A DNA stretch of 45,381 nt from Nitrospira sp. (GCA_024281365.1 JAMXAU010000002.1:1-45381), one strand, 5' to 3'. Counted from the stretch's first letter, positions 1-9,574 are shown. The notes: generated from the letters alone by a model not told the origin. Numbers and translations are program-made.

Positions 1-388
1 GAGGCTCTGAGATGCTTACGCAGGTGCATTTCCTCTACGTTCTTCGGGTAGGCCACGAAGAGTAACGGCACCGGCGAGGTAATGAGATCGCGAAACTCAC
101 TCCGGTACCCGACCAGCTTGCCGTCATGAAGATAGTCACGGTGCACGGAGTCCCCGCTCTCTCAACCCGCTGGTCATGGCTCAGCGGAAGCGGCCATTCA
201 CAGACAAGCCACGCGTGATCTTTCCAGCCCAACAGCGTGGAGCCATACATCACTTTCTGCCCATAAGCATAGAAAGGGATCCTTGATGGCCAATCCCCAC
301 TGATCAACGATGCTGGAGAGGAGTCGCCTCGAGCTGAGTCAGTTCCATCCTGTTCCTTCCTCGTTGAGCAATCGTTACAAACACTCAC
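1..388 (-). CDS. YcgR-like flagellar brake protein (PilZ family), N-terminal part, apparently frameshifted
   Basis: The product resembles the N-terminal (YcgR-N) region of c-di-GMP-binding brake proteins, which slow the flagellar motor. Reading from a GTG at 388, one frame gives PFYAYGQKVMYGSTLLGWKD and a WLVCEWPLP segment. After a CTCTCTC tract at 157-163 the expected continuation (RDYLHDGKLVGYRSEFRDLI, then VPLLFVAYPKNVEE and LRKHLRA) is in another frame. Removing two bases of the tract joins the two parts cleanly. The C-terminal PilZ domain would lie beyond the left edge. The divergent neighbour encodes an HD-GYP enzyme, which supports a c-di-GMP role. The disruption may be a real pseudogene or a sequencing error. 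The GTG start is uncertain because a possible sigma-28 -10 element lies only about 10 bases upstream. Confidence 0.62.
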
Positions 389-397
389 TGATGGGCT

Positions 398-426
398 CTA
401 TCGGCCCGTCACAGGACTTTTCTTGA
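398..426 (-). promoter_or_regulatory. Possible sigma-28 promoter facing the PilZ gene
   Basis: On the minus strand a perfect GCCGATAG -10 element (plus 398-405) lies 17 bases after TCAA (plus 423-426). Spacing is one or two bases longer than in the other sigma-28 candidates here, and the start codon at 388 is very close, so this is a weak call. Confidence 0.35.
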
Positions 427-497
427 GCATCAAGGATACGAGATGGAACATATTGATTCAGAATGAATTCCAACACGCATCGTCTTGCACACCCCGA

Positions 498-525
498 TCA
501 AGTTCACTGTTTCTTTCACCGATAA
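498..525 (+). promoter_or_regulatory. Predicted sigma-28 (FliA) promoter for the HD-GYP/kinase pair
   Basis: TCAAGTTC (498-505), 12 bases, ACCGATAA (518-525). This resembles the FliA consensus TAAAGTTT/TCAAGTTT, 11-12 bases, GCCGATAA. Its -10 ends 67 bases before the ATG at 592, close to the 73 bases seen at flgM. Confidence 0.6.
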
Positions 526-591
526 CGCACGCGAACCAGCTGCAGGATGAAAGTCCGTTCGACGACGTCTCCGACCTGGAGTCCACGATCT

Positions 592-1881
592 ATGGCCACA
601 AAACAGATTCCAATCGACCAGTTGATCCTCGGTATGTATCTCGTTGGCATGGACGTTCCTTGGTATCGCACCCCCTTCCTGTCTCATAAATTTCCCATCA
701 AAGACCTAGACACCATTCAACTCATGAAGCGTCATGGAATCAGGATGGTGACGATCGACACCAGTAAAGGGCTTGATGTGCCATCGTGCCCCCGCCCGAC
801 CAACCCGGATACCCTTGAGCGCCACGCACAGCCAGAACCGCCTCCGCTTGACTCGGGCGCCTCTGTTGAATCAGCCCCGCCTGCGAACACGAGCGCAGCC
901 GGTAGAGTCGCGACGCGTGATGCCGGTCAGCCACCCTCGGTCATCTATGCCCAAGCGCAGGAAGCGGTGGAGCGTATCTTCACTGATCTTGAACGTGGCA
1001 TTCCTCCTTCACCCGAAGCAACCAAAGCGATCGTGTCGACCGTACTGGAGCACGTACTCAGCGATCAGGCCGCGATGGCCACTCAACTCGCCATTCAAAA
1101 AATCAAGCAGTTTGATCGATCCCTGACAACCCATGCACTGGATACCTGCATCCTGTCGCTCATCGTGGCTCTTGAGAGCGGACTGGATCAACCGACACAG
1201 GAACTCGTTGGAATGGGGGCATTGCTGCACGATACGGGCTATGTGCGACTCCCTCGCAATCTCGTGCGCAAGCGAGATGAATGCACCGGACAGGACAAGA
1301 CTCTTCTGGAGCAGCACTGCAAACTGGGAGTCGCCGTGCTCGCTGAACAACCGGGAATGCCGGAGGATGTCTTGCGCATCGTCAAGGAGCATCATGAGTG
1401 GAGCAATGGAAGCGGCTTTCCTGCCGCCCTCCAGCACGACCAAACTTCGCAGCTCGCACAGATTGTCGGCATCGTCGACTTTTACGACGGCATGGTGAGT
1501 CGACGTGGCACACGCCCTTCCATGATGCCGCATGACGCCGTTCGACAACTGTTTCTGGCTGGAGAGCGCGGCCAATTCGAGAAAGCTCTCGTGGAACTGA
1601 TGATTCGAAGCATCGGCGTCTACCCTGTGGGAAGTTTGGTCAGACTCAATACTGGAGAACAAGCGGTGGTCGTGGGAGTCAACCCTCAGCAACGACTCAA
1701 ACCACTCGTCAAGATCACGACCGACCCACAGGGGGGCTCCTACCCCACGCCGATCGAGGTGGATCTCGCCGCACCATCCACGGGCCACACGGTACGTTCG
1801 GTCCTCCGTGTGCTCGACCCCGCTCGTGAACGAGTCAACATCGGTATTCACCTGAACAATTCCGACTTGCGAGCCGCGTAA
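592..1881 (+). CDS. HD-GYP domain c-di-GMP phosphodiesterase
   Basis: This is a predicted cytoplasmic enzyme of about 429 aa that would hydrolyse c-di-GMP. The N-terminus ([19 protein letters not shown]) is a DUF3391-type domain often found before HD-GYP. A low-complexity linker at about residues 65-115 follows. The HD-GYP core shows GALLHDTGY (HD at 213-214), HHE at 267-269, GSGFP at 273-277 in place of GYP, and VDFYDGMV. The metal-binding HD and HHE residues are present, so activity is plausible. An in-frame ATG at 547 exists, but the ATG at 592 has TGGAG upstream and begins the conserved domain. The stop TAA overlaps the next ATG by one base, so the kinase downstream is probably translationally coupled. 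A predicted sigma-28 promoter at 498-525 ties it to flagellar expression. Confidence 0.85.
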   Translation: MATKQIPIDQLILGMYLVGMDVPWYRTPFLSHKFPIKDLDTIQLMKRHGIRMVTIDTSKGLDVPSCPRPTNPDTLERHAQPEPPPLDSGASVESAPPANTSAAGRVATRDAGQPPSVIYAQAQEAVERIFTDLERGIPPSPEATKAIVSTVLEHVLSDQAAMATQLAIQKIKQFDRSLTTHALDTCILSLIVALESGLDQPTQELVGMGALLHDTGYVRLPRNLVRKRDECTGQDKTLLEQHCKLGVAVLAEQPGMPEDVLRIVKEHHEWSNGSGFPAALQHDQTSQLAQIVGIVDFYDGMVSRRGTRPSMMPHDAVRQLFLAGERGQFEKALVELMIRSIGVYPVGSLVRLNTGEQAVVVGVNPQQRLKPLVKITTDPQGGSYPTPIEVDLAAPSTGHTVRSVLRVLDPARERVNIGIHLNNSDLRAA

Positions 1882-4802
1882 TGCCGCGATCCCAGAAAAA
1901 GCATGAACCATCCCGCCGTCGAGCGGCAATCGACTCGTGGCGCATTCCCAACATTGCTGACCTGCTTGAAGGCTTACCGATTGGAGCCCTTCTCCTCAAT
2001 CCGGATCTCACGATTCTTGCCGTCAACCGGGAAGCACGCCGGTTCCTCGGGCCACGATCACGGCTCCCGATGAAACAATCTTTTCCCGCCTTCTGGTCGA
2101 CGCTCACGTCGTCCGATGCCGACATGATCACGGCTCAACTGACCAGGGTCTTACGAAGCGGTCATCCAATTGCCTCGAGACAACAGCTCCATATGATACG
2201 AACGGGGGCCCTCATTCCAGTCGAATGGACATGCACCCCCAACAGGGTCGGCGACATCACTGTGCTGATGATCTGCGTCCGGGACTTGTCTCAAGAAATG
2301 GAGGTCAAACAGGAGCGCGACCGCCTCGCCGCCATTGCACATGAAAGTCCCTCACCCATGATCGAGTTGGACCGACATGGCAGCCTCCTGTATGCCAACC
2401 CTGCCATGATCTCGTTGCTCTCTCGATTCGGCTATAGCCTCGAAGGATTTCCCAGTGTGGCACCCACGCAGCTCATGACGATCATCCAGCGATGCCTGTC
2501 AACCGGCCAAATCCTGCACGGAGAAGACGTCCTGCTTCCCAAAGCCAGTTTTTCATGGACATTTTGTCCGGTCCTTCCTCACGGAGTCGTCCGTGGGTAC
2601 GCAACGGATATGACCACCGTCTACACGACACAACAGGCACTCCAGGAAACCGCCTCTCAACTTGCTGAGAGCAATCAACGCCTCGATCAGGCGCTTGAAA
2701 AGGCGACGGAGTCCGCACGCGTGAAGTCCGCATTCTTGGCCACGGTCAGCCATGAACTGCGTACACCCATGAACGGGGTGATCGGCATGACAAGCCTGCT
2801 GATGGAGACTCCGTTGACGCCTGAACAACACTCGTACGCTGAAACCATTCGTCAGTGCGGCGAAGCCCTCTTGCAATTGATCAATGACGTGCTGGAGTGC
2901 AGCAAAATCGAAGCCGGTAAACTAGAGTTAGAGTGCCTGGATTTCAATCTGAGAACCACGGTTGAACAGGTGCTCGCGCAGTTTGCTGAGCGGGCAGAGA
3001 CGAAAGGAATCGAGCTCACAGGACTGGTACACGCGGCCGTTCCGACAGGGCTGAAAGGAGACCCGGGACGCCTCCGGCAGGTTCTCACCAACCTGGTTGC
3101 CAATGCTGTGAAATTTACGGACAAAGGCGATGTGGCTCTCCAAGCGTATCTTGAGGAAGACCTCACGGATACCGCGGTGATCAGATTCGAAGTCACTGAC
3201 AGCGGAATCGGCATGAGTTCGGCGACACTCGACAAGCTCTTCCGCCCGTTCGTTCAAGCAGACAGCTCGACAACAAGAAAATACGGAGGGACCGGCCTGG
3301 GTCTCTCGATTTCAAAGCAGCTGGTGGAGTTGATGGGAGGGCAGATTGGTGTCCGTAGTATCGAAGGTCACGGAAGTACCTTCTGGTGTACGGCACGCTT
3401 TCAGAAACAAGCCGTCTCTCCCCGTGCCATTCTTCCATCCGGTGAGCTCGCAGGAAAGCGGGTCCTGATTGTCGACGACAATGAATCGAACCGAATGATT
3501 CTCCACCATCTCGTTTCCGGATGGGGAATGGTGGACGACCTGGCCAAAGACGCCGAGTCAGCCTGGCAACGTATTACAGAGGCCAATCAGAGAGGAACGC
3601 CGTACGATCTCGCCATTTTGGACGTCGTCATGCCTGGAAAGGACGGCTTACAGCTCGCGCGCGAGCTCAACAGTCATCCAGGGCGGTCTCACACACGTCT
3701 TGTGGTCATGACATCCATTCTCCAGCGCGGGCACGCCGAACAGGCCCGATCATCCGGCGCAATGGGCTATCTCCCCAAACCCGTTCGTCACGACGAGTTA
3801 CGAGAGTGTCTCCGAACCGTTCTTGGGATGCAGGATGACCAAGAACGGACAACCGAGCAGAGCGGTTCCATTGTCCCACAGCTGGTCACGAGACATACCG
3901 TTGCCGAGAACGTTCAGCACCAACATGTGCTGGTGGTAGAGGATAATATTGTCAACCAGAAGCTTGCCGTTCGGATGGTCGAGAAGCTGGGTTACCGACC
4001 GGATGTCGTCGATAACGGGCAGGAGGCCTTGGCAGCGTTGGCCAAAGGGCGATATGCCGCCATCCTAATGGATTGTCAAATGCCCCTCATGGACGGCTTT
4101 GAGACAACCCGAATCATTCGCGAACGCGAGGCGTCCGCCACGCTGTCGAATTTCGGGTTACAGGCTTCAGATTCTGGGCCGGACAAGGCAGGCGGCCAAC
4201 AGGAACTCCGTACCTCGCCACTTGACACTCGCCGACATATACCGATCATCGCCGTCACCGCCAATGCCATGCAGGGCGATCGTGAACGCTGCTTAGCCGC
4301 CGGCATGGACGACTACCTCTCGAAGCCGATCAAGCTCGACGAACTACGGGCCGCGCTCGCGCGCTGGACGCCGGCCCCACCTCAGAAAGTCCATCCGATC
4401 AAGCCGGTACTACATCCTGGCACTACCGATCCTGCCCGGGGCATTTTCGATCACGCACAGATGTATCAGAACATTGGGAGTGACAATGAGTTGTTTGGCC
4501 AACTCATCCGTCTCTTTTTGGATCGGTATCAAACGATGCTGGCCGACATTCGAACGGCTCTGGCTGATGGCAATTCGTCCGCAGTCGAGCGATCAGCACA
4601 CACGTTTAAAGGAACTGCAGGAAATCTCTGTGCCTCAGAGGTCGGATTGATCGCCAGTCGCCTTGAGGCAGTCGGCCGCCTTCAAGCGCTTCACGATGCC
4701 CCCCCTGTGTACGCACAACTTGAGATCGAAGTCGCGCGACTGGTTGAAGTGCTGAAATCCTATCGTAATGGGTACCCTGCCCTAACACAGGCTGCGGCCT
4801 AA
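1881..4802 (+). CDS. Hybrid sensor histidine kinase (PAS-HisKA-HATPase-REC-REC-Hpt)
   Basis: This 973-aa multidomain phosphorelay kinase has two PAS-like regions (about 20-130 and 150-260) with no obvious membrane segments. HisKA has SHELRTP with phospho-accepting His291. HATPase_c has the N box [17 protein letters not shown] and [10 protein letters not shown]. The first receiver runs from about 525 (VLIVDDN) with Asp581 and KP; the second from about 680 (VLVVEDN) with Asp731 and SKP. A C-terminal Hpt domain has HTFKGTAGN with His907. All relay residues are present. The layout is BarA/hybrid-like but soluble. The gene overlaps the HD-GYP stop by one base (TAATG) and converges on fliW/csrA. 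No cognate output regulator can be named from the sequence. Confidence 0.9.
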   Translation: MPRSQKKHEPSRRRAAIDSWRIPNIADLLEGLPIGALLLNPDLTILAVNREARRFLGPRSRLPMKQSFPAFWSTLTSSDADMITAQLTRVLRSGHPIASRQQLHMIRTGALIPVEWTCTPNRVGDITVLMICVRDLSQEMEVKQERDRLAAIAHESPSPMIELDRHGSLLYANPAMISLLSRFGYSLEGFPSVAPTQLMTIIQRCLSTGQILHGEDVLLPKASFSWTFCPVLPHGVVRGYATDMTTVYTTQQALQETASQLAESNQRLDQALEKATESARVKSAFLATVSHELRTPMNGVIGMTSLLMETPLTPEQHSYAETIRQCGEALLQLINDVLECSKIEAGKLELECLDFNLRTTVEQVLAQFAERAETKGIELTGLVHAAVPTGLKGDPGRLRQVLTNLVANAVKFTDKGDVALQAYLEEDLTDTAVIRFEVTDSGIGMSSATLDKLFRPFVQADSSTTRKYGGTGLGLSISKQLVELMGGQIGVRSIEGHGSTFWCTARFQKQAVSPRAILPSGELAGKRVLIVDDNESNRMILHHLVSGWGMVDDLAKDAESAWQRITEANQRGTPYDLAILDVVMPGKDGLQLARELNSHPGRSHTRLVVMTSILQRGHAEQARSSGAMGYLPKPVRHDELRECLRTVLGMQDDQERTTEQSGSIVPQLVTRHTVAENVQHQHVLVVEDNIVNQKLAVRMVEKLGYRPDVVDNGQEALAALAKGRYAAILMDCQMPLMDGFETTRIIREREASATLSNFGLQASDSGPDKAGGQQELRTSPLDTRRHIPIIAVTANAMQGDRERCLAAGMDDYLSKPIKLDELRAALARWTPAPPQKVHPIKPVLHPGTTDPARGIFDHAQMYQNIGSDNELFGQLIRLFLDRYQTMLADIRTALADGNSSAVERSAHTFKGTAGNLCASEVGLIASRLEAVGRLQALHDAPPVYAQLEIEVARLVEVLKSYRNGYPALTQAAA

Positions 4803-4895
4803 TCCACAACATTGACAAGCACCTCTCCTGCAACCACCACGACAAGCCTACAAGAATGTTCGTCGTTTGATACTGGGTTTCCCCCTGCAAGTTCA

Positions 4896-4940
4896 ACGTT
4901 TCAAGTTCTGCAGCAACCTCAAACATGAAACTTGAAACGT
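4896..4940. terminator. Inverted repeat in the convergent gap between kinase and fliW genes
   Basis: ACGTTTCAAGTT at 4896-4907 and AACTTGAAACGT at 4929-4940 are perfect 12-base arms with a 21-base loop. The arms begin 8 bases after the fliW stop codon and 93 bases after the kinase stop. No U-tract follows on either strand, so it may be a bidirectional terminator-like hairpin or a dispersed repeat. The remainder of the 146-base gap shows nothing else. Confidence 0.45.
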
Positions 4941-4948
4941 ATACTATC

Positions 4949-5431
4949 TTAGGCAGGACACTTTGCGGCAGCCCGTGGTTCTACGGAGAGTGATGGCTGG
5001 GAGGACGCTCCAGGGAAAAGTGCAAACCGAGTTGGATATTCCTCAGAGAGTACCAGCTGTGTACCCAATCTCGTCTTGTGACTCATGACCAGCGGACCCC
5101 GTAGATTGGCCGTAATGTGAGCTGGATCATCGGAGGGAATCGTCAGGATAACGGCCAATGCCAGCCCCTCATCTTTCCCGTTATTCATCTCGGCCACAAT
5201 ATCGGCTGGCACACTGACATGATAGTCAGCATGGAATATAGCTGGATCAAGAATCACGAAGGCCAGCCCAGGTTCATCGATCGACTGGAGCCATTTAAAC
5301 GGAGCCTCCGTGTCATGATCGAGAATGACGTACCGTTGGGAATCCGGAAATCCCAACAAGCCGGCAGGAAATCGGATAATGCTGTCGTCGGCGACATCAA
5401 ATGACCCAAATCGGGTCGATCTGCACTTCAT
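4949..5431 (-). CDS. fliW: Flagellar assembly factor FliW
   Basis: FliW binds CsrA and flagellin in a partner-switching circuit that couples flagellin translation to filament assembly. The protein shows the family core TRFGSFDVADDSIIRFPAGL, then GFPDSQRYVILDHD, FKWLQSIDEPGLAFVILDP and NLRGPLVM. The start at 5431 (MKCRSTRFG) gives about 160 aa and has TAAGGA at a good distance. An upstream in-frame ATG at 5458 would overlap csrA and is less likely. It is the last gene of the operon, directly after csrA, the usual pairing. Confidence 0.93.
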   Translation of the reverse strand: MKCRSTRFGSFDVADDSIIRFPAGLLGFPDSQRYVILDHDTEAPFKWLQSIDEPGLAFVILDPAIFHADYHVSVPADIVAEMNNGKDEGLALAVILTIPSDDPAHITANLRGPLVMSHKTRLGTQLVLSEEYPTRFALFPGASSQPSLSVEPRAAAKCPA

Positions 5432-5441
5432 CTGGACATCC

Positions 5442-5687
5442 TTATGAGACCATTCCACGTTTTCCGGGAATCAGTCGACGAAACGCATCGAGAGGAACGG
5501 CTTGGGTTTTGGCCGCCAATCGATTCTCTTCCTGAATCCGTGTATAGACTTCTTCCCGATGAACTGCGACCGCCGAAGGAGCTTCAATCCCCAAACGAAC
5601 TTGCCCGCTTTTCAGGCCAAGTACGACAACTCTGATATCAGGGCCGATCGTGACACTTTCTCCGCATCGACGGGTCAATACCAGCAT
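5442..5687 (-). CDS. csrA: Carbon storage regulator / translational regulator CsrA
   Basis: CsrA is a small dimeric RNA-binding protein that blocks ribosome binding at GGA-containing leaders. In flagellated bacteria with FliW it represses flagellin translation. The 81-aa protein begins [15 protein letters not shown] and contains VRLGIEAP and [15 protein letters not shown], matching the family throughout. The C-terminal tail after residue 60 is longer than in E. coli, as is common in FliW-containing species. AAGGAAG lies just upstream of the ATG. A predicted sigma-28 promoter sits in the 71-base gap after flgL. Confidence 0.96.
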   Translation of the reverse strand: MLVLTRRCGESVTIGPDIRVVVLGLKSGQVRLGIEAPSAVAVHREEVYTRIQEENRLAAKTQAVPLDAFRRLIPGKRGMVS

Positions 5688-5722
5688 ACCAGTCTTCCTT
5701 GGCGAAATAGTTCTGCAGCGTA

Positions 5723-5750
5723 CTATCGGTCACGACTCCCACAAACTTGA
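5723..5750 (-). promoter_or_regulatory. Predicted sigma-28 (FliA) promoter for csrA-fliW
   Basis: On the minus strand: TCAAGTTT (plus 5743-5750), 12 bases, ACCGATAG (plus 5723-5730). It lies entirely in the flgL-csrA gap, and the csrA ATG follows about 35 bases after the -10. Confidence 0.6.
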
Positions 5751-5758
5751 GCAGCCGC

Positions 5759-7528
5759 CTAACGCAGGTACTTGAGGAGAGTATTGTCGAAGATCCGACC
5801 AAGCGTTGCCCCTGCAGCTTGAATCGCGTACTCTTGCAGCGTCAACTCAGAGATTGTCCGTGCCAGATCAATGTCCTCGAATGACGACAACGTATTGGTA
5901 GCCAGCTCCTTGGCCTCATCCAGGGCCAAGGACGTCGACTCCAAGCGGTTCGTCAACGCACCAACATCTCCCTGTGCGGCCCCGACTTGGCTGATCGCAC
6001 GGTCCAGACTATCCAAGCTCCCAATGATCCCCGCTTTGAAGTTTCCTCGAAGAGCAGCCAGAAGTTGTTGTACCGTATCAAAGAGATTCACGTCGGAACC
6101 GCTGAAAACTTCATCCCCGCGCACCGTGGTGCCGACAATCTCCCCATCAGCCACTTCAATCTGTTGGCTGCCCGCATCTCCGGCATAGCGAGTATGTGCG
6201 CTCACATGAAACAGATCTCCTGCAGCCGGCGCAGACGTGCTATGAGTGATTCGGAATTGGATTCCATCAAATGTAATCGGAGCACCCGCCGTATATGCTT
6301 GGTTGGCGAGCACCGTTTGGGGAGCCACTGCAAGAGTAAATCGATCGCCGGTGACGGGCCCGCTCCCCTGGGCGTTGGAAAGCACGACACGAACGCCCTC
6401 GAATTCAATGGCGCCACCGGATACATACACATTGCCGGTTGAAAGCGTCGCACCCGTGGTGGTGTTTCGCACGGAATACTGAGATGCCGACGTAAACTGT
6501 ATTTCGTACGTGTCGAGTGTAATCTGTTGCGGATCGACGATACCAGCATCGGAGACACCCACCCGTCCGGCATTGGCAGAGTGCGGCGTGACCGGGAGAG
6601 GAGCCGAGACATTGACGACATCAAATGTTGTTGCCCCAGTAAACCGAACAATGTAGTTGTCATAGGAGATCGTACTTGGATTCAGCACTTGTCCCTGAGA
6701 AATCAAGCCCCCCCCGCTGTTTGCCGAGGCCACGTGAGTCGCCACCGTCGTCGCAAATGTCGCCCCACCGTTGCCAGAACTCCCTCCGTTGAATCCAAGC
6801 AGCGTGCGGGCCGCCCCCCCGAAGACATCCACCGTTGAGCTTGCACCCTCAGAATTGGACACAATGACGAAACGCGCATCCTCATACCGGACAGACACGC
6901 TCTTATCCGCAGCGGCTAACGTTGTATCGGCATTGATTCGACTCTGTACTCGCGCAGCTAGCTCAGGACCGGTCAACGTCTCAGTTCCTCCGGTCAAATC
7001 AATCGTGCCGGAGGTCACCCCATCCACCGTCACCGTCAACGTATCTGTAGCCGCATTCGTGAGCGTCACGGGCGTGGACAGCGTTAATCCCGCAGCAAAA
7101 CCATGACGGCTTGTCCCGCCAAAAACCGGTTGATTCTCATCGTATTCGGCATTTCCTAGTTGAAGGAGGTGTTGGAGCAGAGCCTTGACTTCTTGCCCGC
7201 CGGCGGCTCGCTCCGCTGCGCCATTGGTATCAGATGCATACTGAACTGCCAATTGTCTCACGCGGGAGAGGGTCGAGGTCGTACCTTGCAACGTCGTATC
7301 GGCCAGATCCAGTCGGACAGTCGCCGAAGAAATATTTCGAAGATGCTGCTCCAGTCTCGCTAGTGTCGCTTTTTCTCCGACGATCCGATGGAATCGCCCA
7401 GGATCATCGGACGGCTGCAACACCTGTTTGCCGGTCGCAAGATGTTCCTGCAATTGCAGCGCTCGTGATCGAGACCGTTGATAACTGTTGACAAGAAATC
7501 CAAAGACCTGTTGTTCCGTCACGCGCAT
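5759..7528 (-). CDS. flgL: Flagellar hook-filament junction protein FlgL
   Basis: FlgL joins the hook to the filament on the outside of the cell, beyond FlgK. The N-terminus (VTEQQVFGFLVNSYQRSRSR and the LATGKQVLQPSDDP motif) and C-terminus (residues about 500-589, ending IQAAGATLGRIFDNTLLKYL) are the flagellin-like D0/D1 helices. At 589 aa it is much longer than the roughly 300-aa enteric FlgL, because residues 145-460 are a large variable region. Residues 161-250 form an insertion module that also occurs in FlgK. Two further look-alike segments (STISYDNYIVRFTGATTFDV and QQITLDTYEIQFTSASQYSV) are repeated within the protein. flgK ends 15 bases upstream. Confidence 0.94.
   Translation of the reverse strand: MRVTEQQVFGFLVNSYQRSRSRALQLQEHLATGKQVLQPSDDPGRFHRIVGEKATLARLEQHLRNISSATVRLDLADTTLQGTTSTLSRVRQLAVQYASDTNGAAERAAGGQEVKALLQHLLQLGNAEYDENQPVFGGTSRHGFAAGLTLSTPVTLTNAATDTLTVTVDGVTSGTIDLTGGTETLTGPELAARVQSRINADTTLAAADKSVSVRYEDARFVIVSNSEGASSTVDVFGGAARTLLGFNGGSSGNGGATFATTVATHVASANSGGGLISQGQVLNPSTISYDNYIVRFTGATTFDVVNVSAPLPVTPHSANAGRVGVSDAGIVDPQQITLDTYEIQFTSASQYSVRNTTTGATLSTGNVYVSGGAIEFEGVRVVLSNAQGSGPVTGDRFTLAVAPQTVLANQAYTAGAPITFDGIQFRITHSTSAPAAGDLFHVSAHTRYAGDAGSQQIEVADGEIVGTTVRGDEVFSGSDVNLFDTVQQLLAALRGNFKAGIIGSLDSLDRAISQVGAAQGDVGALTNRLESTSLALDEAKELATNTLSSFEDIDLARTISELTLQEYAIQAAGATLGRIFDNTLLKYLR
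6779..7048 (-). repeat. Insertion module in FlgL shared with FlgK
   Basis: This stretch codes for FlgL residues 161-250, with landmarks DTLTVTVDGVTSGTI, RINADTTLAAA and VSNSEGASSTVDVFGGAAR. It aligns with FlgK residues 409-503. It is similar to the flagellin/hook 'IN' type decorative domains. Confidence 0.7.
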
Positions 7529-7543
7529 AGCGCACTCCTTGGC

Positions 7544-9568
7544 TTATCGCTTGAGCGAAATCAAGGTCGACATCATTTCATCGGCCGCGACGATCATACG
7601 CGAAGCAGCTTCGAACGCTCGTTGAAACTTGAGAAGATTGACCAGCTCTTCATCAAGTGAGACACCAGACACCTGGGCGTGAAAGCTTTGGAGCTGTTCC
7701 TGGCGAATTTCCTCTGTATCAAGTCGCTGTGTGGCAACCTGGGATGCTACCCCCAGATCTGCCGTCGTCTTACGATAGGAGTCGAGGAGGGTTGCGTTAT
7801 CAAGACTTGTGATGGTCCTCGATTGCAGTGCAACGAGATTGAGGCCGTTCTGATTGTTCCCTGGTACACCCGCTCGTGTGGACGAGAGGGCAAGTTTTGA
7901 CGGATCGGACAGAGCAACAAGAATGTCTCTCGCCGCATTCTCGCGAGAGTTGAACGCTAAGACATCGTTGGCCGCTGGCACTCCTGATACCGTGACGGCA
8001 ACACCGTCAACATGAAACGTCTGGGGACCGCTGTAGGTGCCGGAAGCTGCGGTGGCCGTTCCCCCAGATAGGCCGAGCCCTGCTCTTGCCGTCCCGCCGG
8101 TGACGTCGACAGCGCTCGCACCGCCGACCGAATTGGAACGCAAGACAAACCGGTTCGTCGTACTGTCAAAATTTACCGTGACGCGTTGGCCTGCTGCCGT
8201 CAGCGTCGAATCCGCGTTGATTTTATCCTGCAGCTCAGCCGCCAATGCGCTTCCGGATGTATAGGGAAGACCTGGGGATGCGGCTCCGTTGAGTGTAATG
8301 GTCCCTGACGTTGTCCCGTCGACCGACACGACCAGCGTGTCATTGACCCCGGAGACGATGTTCAACGGAGCATCCACTGTCGGTGGAGTTAGGGCTGTTC
8401 CGGTGTAATTCCCATGAATTCCAGCGCCCGTTGTCGCATCGACAATTGTATAGCTGGCTGTGCCGCTGAACCGAACTTCGTAATCATGAAATGTCAGGTG
8501 GCTCGGCGCCGTGATGACTCCGTTGCCGATCGAGCTGGACCCAGTATTTGTCGAAGGCGCGTTCGTCGTAACCGACAATCCCGAGAAGACATCATTCCCG
8601 GTGGAACCGTCGAGACCATATCCCACGCGGTGGAGTTGGTTCACCTCATTGATCAACGATCCGGCCAGTGCATCGATCCCCCGTTGAACCGACGGAATGG
8701 ATTGGTCTCGAACATTGAGCAGTCCACGAAGACGTCCGGTTGAAATCAAGCCGCTAATGATAGCCGGTTGAGTTCCCCCTATATCGTAGCCGATTTCCAG
8801 AAGACCATCGTTGTCCGTCGATTCAACCCCGACCAAGTTGCGAGTCGTCTCCTGATCAACAAGCACAAGACCACGAGCTGTGAAGACCGAGATGGTGCCG
8901 TCTGAGCGATCGAGGGTGAATACTTCGACTCTTGTCGCCAACTCATTGACGGCAAGATCTCGTTGATCGCGCAAGTCATTGGCATTCTGCCCGCTCACTT
9001 CAGCCGACTTTATTTGGGTATTGAACCCTGCAATCTTTGCGGTCAGTGTATTGACCTCGTTGATCGTCACCCCGACCTGGACATCGATCGCTCGACGAGT
9101 TTCAACCAAGTCCGTATTGATCTGGTGAAACGCTCCGGCCAAGGTTGCCGCTCTCCCCAACACCACCGAGCGTGAGGAGACCTGTGAAGGTGTGGTCGTC
9201 GCATCCTGCAATGACTTAAACAACTCATTCAGCTTTCCCGAGAGCCCCTGACCTCGAGCGTCTCCGAAGAGGCTCTCCAGTCGATTCAACTCATCTCGGA
9301 GGACGGTGAATTGCCCAAGATCCTCATGAGACTCCATCACCTCGCGGTTCAGAAAGACATCCACCGCTCGCCGGATTTCGGCGATTCTGACACCCGTCCC
9401 GACTTGCCCCGGACTTCCATCGGCCGGCCGTTCTGGAGTCAGAATGACTTGTTGTCTGGAGAAACCCGGAGTATTGACATTACCGATGTTGTGGCCTGTG
9501 ACGGTCAGTCCCTGTTGCGCGGTAAACAGGGCCGTCTTGGCGATGTCCATTAATGCGCTCAGTCCCAT
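7544..9568 (-). CDS. flgK: Flagellar hook-associated protein 1 FlgK
   Basis: FlgK is the first hook-filament junction protein, exported through the flagellar secretion system. The 674-aa protein has the N-terminal rod/hook signature (ALFTAQQGLTVTGHNIGNVN, then TPGFSRQQ) and a conserved C-terminus (VSLDEELVNLLKFQRAFEAA, SRMIVAADEMMSTLISL). Residues 409-503 form an insertion module shared with FlgL, flanked by a second shared element (SHLTFHDYEVRFSGTASYTI). It starts 6 bases after the flgN stop; its likely export chaperone FlgN is encoded immediately upstream. Confidence 0.95.
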   Translation of the reverse strand: MGLSALMDIAKTALFTAQQGLTVTGHNIGNVNTPGFSRQQVILTPERPADGSPGQVGTGVRIAEIRRAVDVFLNREVMESHEDLGQFTVLRDELNRLESLFGDARGQGLSGKLNELFKSLQDATTTPSQVSSRSVVLGRAATLAGAFHQINTDLVETRRAIDVQVGVTINEVNTLTAKIAGFNTQIKSAEVSGQNANDLRDQRDLAVNELATRVEVFTLDRSDGTISVFTARGLVLVDQETTRNLVGVESTDNDGLLEIGYDIGGTQPAIISGLISTGRLRGLLNVRDQSIPSVQRGIDALAGSLINEVNQLHRVGYGLDGSTGNDVFSGLSVTTNAPSTNTGSSSIGNGVITAPSHLTFHDYEVRFSGTASYTIVDATTGAGIHGNYTGTALTPPTVDAPLNIVSGVNDTLVVSVDGTTSGTITLNGAASPGLPYTSGSALAAELQDKINADSTLTAAGQRVTVNFDSTTNRFVLRSNSVGGASAVDVTGGTARAGLGLSGGTATAASGTYSGPQTFHVDGVAVTVSGVPAANDVLAFNSRENAARDILVALSDPSKLALSSTRAGVPGNNQNGLNLVALQSRTITSLDNATLLDSYRKTTADLGVASQVATQRLDTEEIRQEQLQSFHAQVSGVSLDEELVNLLKFQRAFEAASRMIVAADEMMSTLISLKR
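8060..8344 (-). repeat. Insertion module in FlgK shared with FlgL
   Basis: This stretch codes for FlgK residues 409-503, with landmarks DTLVVSVDGTTSGTI, KINADSTLTAAGQ and SNSVGGASAVDVTGGTAR. These match FlgL residues 161-250 position by position. Confidence 0.7.
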
Positions 9569-9574
9569 TGATCG

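Noticed and set aside
423..689. Plus-strand ORF overlapping the HD-GYP start
   Set aside because: It overlaps the well-supported HD-GYP gene in another frame and covers the predicted promoter.
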